From NCBI GenBank assembly GCA_002426025.1, contig DINP01000031.1, positions 48,686 through 59,449 on the forward strand: a DNA stretch of 10,764 bases, given 5' to 3'. Source of the DNA: Bacteroidales bacterium UBA5537 (GTDB lineage: Bacteria; Bacteroidota; Bacteroidia; Bacteroidales; Lentimicrobiaceae). Made by a program: the position numbers and the translations under genes. Every line of letters starts with the position of its first letter. The stretch's first letter is position 1. Of the stretch, positions 7,604 to 10,764 are shown piece after piece. Under the pieces are notes generated by a model. The model was not told the origin of the DNA, made no database searches, and saw only the letters and a list, made by a program, of their open reading frames with translations.

Positions 7604-7634
7604 CAAAGTTAAGGAGGCTTAAACCTTCCTTCAA
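7604..7634 (-). promoter_or_regulatory. candidate promoter of module 2 (best match)
   Basis: On the minus strand TTG (7634-7632, in CCTTG) is followed after 20 nt by TAACTTTG (7611-7604), an exact fit to the Bacteroidota -7 box TAnnTTTG. The -33 box lies in the palindrome TTCCTTGAAGGAA (7626-7638). The start codon is at 7548, giving a leader of about 50 nt. Confidence 0.6.
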
Positions 7635-7640
7635 GGAAAT

Positions 7641-7658
7641 TATATATATATATATATA
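7641..7658. repeat. (TA)9 tract upstream of module 2 promoter
   Basis: Nine TA units, same count and position as in modules 1 and 3. Confidence 0.9.
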
Positions 7659-7761
7659 GTGCATATTAGATAAGTATTGGACATTTATTTAATGTTTTAA
7701 ACACAAATGTAGATAAATTATTGCACAGGTATCATTAAAGTTGATGAAATATATTTTAAGC

Positions 7762-7836
7762 TAAAAGGCAATTATTTTTGAGATGGGAGTATCGGCATGG
7801 CTTGCCGCACTCCCCTATAATTCATTAAAAGCCTCG
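7762..7836. repeat. 75-bp junction block between modules 3 and 2
   Basis: This is the second copy of the block at 4966-5040, placed identically between the T9SS stop codon and the conserved upstream region of the next module. It carries the same hairpin. Confidence 0.8.
7785..7814 (-). terminator. hairpin after T9SS gene 3, possible terminator
   Basis: Same structure as at 4989-5018: gggagt / actccc outer stem and cggca / tgccg inner stem, 23 nt after the stop codon. It lacks a clear T tail. Confidence 0.55.
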
Positions 7837-7837
7837 C

Positions 7838-9319
7838 TTATTCCTTCACCCACTTCCCGCTGCCAATTACCCGGTTTGATGCTGTAATCCGGTAAATATA
7901 GGTTCCCCGTTTTAGTGTGCCGGTTGCAATGCGCTGCATATCAGCCTGTAAATGTTCTTCAAGTATAAGCCTGCCATTGATATCAAACAATTGAAAATCT
8001 GCAGATTTGTGCTGTACGGCAAGTTTAACCTGTAAAAATTCATTGCCTGGATTGGGTAACACAATGGCTTCCTGTGCTATGGGCTTTTCTGGGTTGTCCA
8101 CATTTACAATAAGTCCTTCGCTGTTTACTTTAAGGACAAATGGGTCTCTCTGGAAAACCAATGGAATAGCTTTGGGATTAAAATAATTCCCTGTTACCAT
8201 TATGCCCCCATCGCTTGTTTGAATAATGTCGAATGGATTATAAGATCCGTCGCCTCCATAATAAAACTGATCAGTTAGCTCAAAATCGGAGTTGATCCGA
8301 CTTAACTGGATCCATGTAGGAGTTGACTGCCAAAGGGTATTTGGATCAAGGTTATGAATAGCCACAACCCAGATACATGTATCCATGGAAAGTACTGATT
8401 GCCCCCAACCAGGGTATGTAATAGTATCAGCATTACTATATACTTGTAGGCTGTCGAGCACATTCATGTTATTGTCAAATTTATAGGCCAGCATGCAATT
8501 ATTATCTAAGGAAAATCCATCGCGATAGCCTGTTAAAATCAAAGAGGAATCATTGATAAAATTGAACCCGTAATTTAAATTGGTAAAATTAAGATTAGGT
8601 TCATAAGTGGCAGTGTTATTCAGGCTTAAGTCAAACGACAATACTTTAACAGGTGATCCGCTTTTAATATCTGCACCTATATACGCAATTTGAATATTCT
8701 CTTGTAAACTATCAAACAAGATGCCTGATGGCCATCGAAGGCGATATTCATCTGGCTCAAACAGCGTATATGAATTGTCGGTTGGACTTATCTTAAGCAA
8801 CGAAATATCCGGTGAACTGGAGGTTGAATGCCTGGTTCCTGAAAAAAGAAAAAATGCAGAATCTCCCAGGTTAATATAACCAACTGGGGCATTTAACAGT
8901 GTGTCATTAAATTCAGTTCCAAAAACTTGTATTAATGAAAGATCCTGATTGTATTCCCAAATTCCGGTAAAATTCATTGTATCCGAAGGATCAAGGTGTC
9001 CAGAGATATAAAATTTGGAATTATCAAATTTAGACTTTCGGATAAAGGAGAATGTGGATGCAACATCATTGCTGGATAGCAACGTATCATTGATAAGGAC
9101 TCCCTGCAAATCCATTTTAGCAACCCATGAGTTAAAAATTGAATTAGCGCCATCTATTTGTTTGGAACCACAAATGATATAACCGGAGTTTTCAGTTTCA
9201 GCCACGGAGAAAAAAGAATCGTATTCGGGACTGGGATAGTGTTTAAGAAAAGTGGTTTGCGATTTGGAAATATTTGACATGAGCAGCAATACTGCAATTA
9301 TTAATTGGAGGTTTTTCAT
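7838..9319 (-). CDS. T9SS-sorted secreted protein, module 3
   Basis: This 493-aa paralogue has a signal peptide (MKNLQLIIAVLLLMSNISKS) with cleavage likely before Gln21. The body carries strand-like repeats such as FSVAETENSGYIICGSK, SSLILTGYRDG and QTSDGGIMVTGNYFNPKAIP. The sequence just before the sorting domain (PTWIQLSRINSDFELTDQFYYGGDG) is close to copy 2. The type A sorting domain has PNP at ~422-424 and ends GSGKWVKE. The last ~310 bp are almost identical to copies 1 and 2, with a few silent or single-base changes (for example agtataagc for agcacaagc). No catalytic residues are recognisable. The start codon lies 68 bp after the lipoprotein gene and 15 nt after a hairpin. Confidence 0.88.
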   Translation of the reverse strand: MKNLQLIIAVLLLMSNISKSQTTFLKHYPSPEYDSFFSVAETENSGYIICGSKQIDGANSIFNSWVAKMDLQGVLINDTLLSSNDVASTFSFIRKSKFDNSKFYISGHLDPSDTMNFTGIWEYNQDLSLIQVFGTEFNDTLLNAPVGYINLGDSAFFLFSGTRHSTSSSPDISLLKISPTDNSYTLFEPDEYRLRWPSGILFDSLQENIQIAYIGADIKSGSPVKVLSFDLSLNNTATYEPNLNFTNLNYGFNFINDSSLILTGYRDGFSLDNNCMLAYKFDNNMNVLDSLQVYSNADTITYPGWGQSVLSMDTCIWVVAIHNLDPNTLWQSTPTWIQLSRINSDFELTDQFYYGGDGSYNPFDIIQTSDGGIMVTGNYFNPKAIPLVFQRDPFVLKVNSEGLIVNVDNPEKPIAQEAIVLPNPGNEFLQVKLAVQHKSADFQLFDINGRLILEEHLQADMQRIATGTLKRGTYIYRITASNRVIGSGKWVKE

Positions 9320-9334
9320 TATAAAGAATTTAAA

Positions 9335-9373
9335 TTATAAGGTTGCGCAAGATGGCAATGCACAACCTTATAA
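9335..9373 (-). promoter_or_regulatory. intercistronic hairpin, module 3
   Basis: The arm 9335-9349 (ttataaggttgcgca) pairs with 9359-9373 (tgcacaaccttataa) over 15 positions with one mismatch and a 9-nt loop. On the minus strand it is followed by ATTTAAATTCTTTAT and the T9SS ATG 15 nt downstream. Same position as the module 2 hairpin but unrelated sequence. Confidence 0.75.
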
Positions 9374-9387
9374 ACGGAGATTAATTA

Positions 9388-10347
9388 TTAATCAGGATTT
9401 TCGATCTTAACGCCATAATAAAGAATATACTGGTGTACATGTAACCATCCAATTGGAACTAAGCCAATTGTATTTACAACATTAACTGTTTTATACTGCT
9501 TACCTGCAGGTTTTTTTGTATCTCTTATGAAATCAAATTTACTCAGATAGTAATTTAAATCTGAGGGTGATAGACACTGATCAAACTCACCGTTCAATCC
9601 ACTCTGACTATAAATCATATATCCATCATAAGGTGCATTTTCGGGATCATCAAAGATATTATCCACACCAGGTGTAACGGAGATTGTTTCTATTGAAGTA
9701 AAATATCCAGGACCAGGTACTGCAATCGGATTCCTAAACTTACGTTGCAACTCCGTTGATGCATCCCTGCCAATATATTGACCGATATAATCACCACATT
9801 TGCCCAGGCCACCTCCCCAATACCAATAATCACTTGTGCCAAATGGGTAATAATTGGGAATGGTTCCAAGCACACCACCTGAAAGGGATACAACAAGGTT
9901 CTTCTCACCACTTTTTAGGCCGGTTTCTTCGATAGTGAGGTCTACTACATCAAAAGTATAGTTTTCGTTACCGCTTTGTTGCTGTAAGTTTTCGGCCCAT
10001 GCGCTAATATTTTCGTACAAGTTGTTTAGTTCGCTCAGGCTAATTTGTCCGTTCGTAACGGTTAGGGTAAGGGTGTCATGGAAAAAGTCAACATCACCAA
10101 AATCATGGGTGTTGTATGCCTGTTCTAAGTTTAATAGTCCTTCCAAATACCATTCGGCACTGTCGGTAGGCAGGGTTTCACCGCTTTTCAATTGCAGGTT
10201 CTGCTTAAAAGCTTTCAGTTGCCTGGTTATTTTTGAAACCTCTGTATTGGTTTGTCCGTCTTTAATTTCTGCTTTTTCTTTTTGGCAGGAAGTTATTGTA
10301 ATTGCACCCATTAAAATGAGTCCGATGAAATAATGTTTTTTTTTCAT
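9388..10347 (-). CDS. lipoprotein of unknown function, module 3
   Basis: This 319-aa paralogue has signal MKKKHYFIGLILMGAITITS and lipobox Cys21. Residues 31-50 (GQTNTEVSKITRQLKAFKQN) match copy 1 almost exactly in protein and DNA, while residues ~55-180 carry many substitutions relative to copies 1 and 2 (THDFGDVDFFHDTLTLTVTNG, SLSELNNLYENISAWAENL). One extra residue occurs near 191, accounting for the length. The ELQRKFRNPIAVPGPGY segment is fully kept although its codons differ, indicating purifying selection. Cys184 and Cys258 are kept. The C-terminal third resembles copy 2 (FDDPENAPY, EFDQCLSPSDLNYYLSKFDFI), but the very last residues (KIENPD) are like copy 1 (KIENPT). It is the first gene of the array, downstream of rpoN on the same strand, with its own promoter candidate. 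Confidence 0.85.
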   Translation of the reverse strand: MKKKHYFIGLILMGAITITSCQKEKAEIKDGQTNTEVSKITRQLKAFKQNLQLKSGETLPTDSAEWYLEGLLNLEQAYNTHDFGDVDFFHDTLTLTVTNGQISLSELNNLYENISAWAENLQQQSGNENYTFDVVDLTIEETGLKSGEKNLVVSLSGGVLGTIPNYYPFGTSDYWYWGGGLGKCGDYIGQYIGRDASTELQRKFRNPIAVPGPGYFTSIETISVTPGVDNIFDDPENAPYDGYMIYSQSGLNGEFDQCLSPSDLNYYLSKFDFIRDTKKPAGKQYKTVNVVNTIGLVPIGWLHVHQYILYYGVKIENPD

Positions 10348-10400
10348 GATAAAATGAGGTATTAAATTTGGAATAAATAATTTGAATTTACAGCACCAAC

Positions 10401-10432
10401 CAAAAGTTAAGGGGGCTTAAACCTTCCTTCAA
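10401..10432 (-). promoter_or_regulatory. candidate promoter of module 3
   Basis: On the minus strand TTG (10432-10430) is followed after 20 nt by TAACTTTTG (10409-10401), one base longer than the module 2 -7 box. The -33 box lies in the palindrome TTCCTTGAAGGAA (10424-10436), here extended by one pair on each side. It would allow the array to be expressed independently of rpoN. Confidence 0.45.
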
Positions 10433-10438
10433 GGAAGT

Positions 10439-10456
10439 TATATATATATATATATA
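10439..10456. repeat. (TA)9 tract upstream of module 3 promoter
   Basis: Nine TA units, as in modules 1 and 2. Confidence 0.9.
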
Positions 10457-10559
10457 GTGTATATTAGATAAGTATTAGACATTTATTTAATGTTTAAAAC
10501 ACAAATGTAGATAAATTATTGCTCAAGTATCATTAAAGTTGATGAAATATATTTTAAGC

Positions 10560-10614
10560 GGAAAATCCATTGATGATGAAGGGAAAATGCTATTTGAACC
10601 CGGGCCAATACAAC
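10560..10614. other. unique spacer between rpoN and the array
   Basis: These 55 bp are not part of the repeat. Nothing resembling a terminator for rpoN is visible here, so read-through from rpoN into the array is possible. Confidence 0.5.
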
Positions 10615-10764
10615 CTAAAGTTCCTTTCTTAGCCTAGCCACCGGAATACTTAACTGTTCGCGGTATTTGGCCACGGTGCGGCGGGCAATATTGTAGCCTT
10701 TTTCTTTCAGAATGTCGGTTAATTGTTCGTCGGTAAGTGGTTTGCCTTTTTCTTCGCCCTCTAT
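10615..10764 (-). CDS. rpoN: RNA polymerase sigma-54 factor, C-terminal 49 codons
   Basis: Only the 3' end is present, running off the right edge; stop TAG at 10617-10615. The visible residues are IEGEEKGKPLTDEQL to the end and include the diagnostic RpoN box ARRTVAKYRE, which contacts the -24 promoter element, followed by LSIPVARLRKEL. Preceding residues (LTDEQLTDILKEKGYNI) are the helix-turn-helix region typical of the factor. Sigma-54 directs core polymerase to -24/-12 promoters that need an AAA+ activator. The array lies downstream on the same strand, but I see no -24/-12 site before its genes, so no regulatory link is implied. Confidence 0.95.
   Translation of the reverse strand: MEGEEKGKPLTDEQLTDILKEKGYNIARRTVAKYREQLSIPVARLRKEL

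Larger units (their letters stand above)
2151..10559. repeat. tandem array of three two-gene modules
   Basis: Unit 1 spans 2151-4965, unit 2 spans 5041-7761 and unit 3 spans 7837-10559; 75-bp blocks separate them. Units 2 and 1 are offset by exactly 2796 bp over the promoter and lipoprotein start. Sequence identity is very high at both unit ends and low in the middle. The outer boundaries are sharp: homology ends at 2151, one base before the T9SS stop codon, and at 10559 after attttaagc. No recombinase or transposase gene is associated. Confidence 0.9.

Noticed and set aside
3631..9387. Toxin-immunity interpretation of the paired genes
   Set aside because: No nuclease, deaminase, pore-forming or other toxin motif is visible in the T9SS proteins, and the lipoproteins show no known immunity fold; duplication of pairs alone is not enough.
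2151..10559. Diversity-generating retroelement, suggested by constant and variable regions
   Set aside because: There is no reverse transcriptase or template repeat in the window, and differences between copies are spread over all bases and include insertions, not adenine-directed changes.
2151..10559. Composite transposon or CRISPR as the cause of the repetition
   Set aside because: Units are 2.7-2.8 kb coding modules, with no transposase, terminal inverted repeats or short regular spacers.
10401..10614. Sigma-54 control of the array because rpoN is adjacent
   Set aside because: I found no GG-N10-GC type -24/-12 element before the lipoprotein genes; the visible boxes fit the housekeeping Bacteroidota promoter pattern instead.

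Overview
The window reads as a chromosomal segment of a T9SS-bearing Bacteroidota, probably of the Bacteroidales/Marinilabiliales type. This is inferred from three type IX secretion C-terminal sorting domains, lipoproteins with Bacteroidota-style signal peptides, signal-peptide cleavage sites followed by Gln, TAnnTTTG-type promoter candidates and an AT-rich background. I cannot name a genus. Every gene I support lies on the minus strand, so transcription runs from high to low coordinates.

Layout in transcription order: (a) 10764-10615, the last 49 codons of the sigma-54 factor gene rpoN. (b) 10559-2151, three tandem two-gene modules of about 2.7-2.8 kb. Each has a promoter region with a (TA)9 tract, a gene for a ~318-aa outer-membrane-type lipoprotein of unknown function, a hairpin spacer, and a gene for a ~493-aa secreted, probably propeller-like protein ending in a T9SS type A sorting domain. 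The two internal junctions carry an identical-looking 75-bp block with a strong hairpin; neither outer edge of the array has it. (c) 2151-1812, a 340-bp intergenic region with a terminator-like hairpin and a degenerate inverted-repeat element. (d) 1811-1, the first 603 codons of an oligopeptidase B (family S9A) with a lipoprotein signal; its 3' end lies outside the window.

The notable content is the array. Module ends (promoter plus lipoprotein 5' half, and sorting-domain 3' end) are nearly identical in DNA between copies. The middle (lipoprotein C-terminal third plus most of the secreted protein) is strongly diverged. Different segments group different pairs of copies, which is the pattern of repeated gene conversion or unequal recombination. 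Each lipoprotein-to-T9SS spacer has a hairpin in the same place (15-20 nt before the downstream ATG), but the three hairpins are unrelated in sequence. A reasonable working model, not shown by the sequence, is a family of paired cell-surface proteins, one a lipoprotein and one delivered through T9SS, diversifying together behind constant expression and export modules. No transposase, reverse transcriptase, CRISPR array, tRNA or rRNA is visible.
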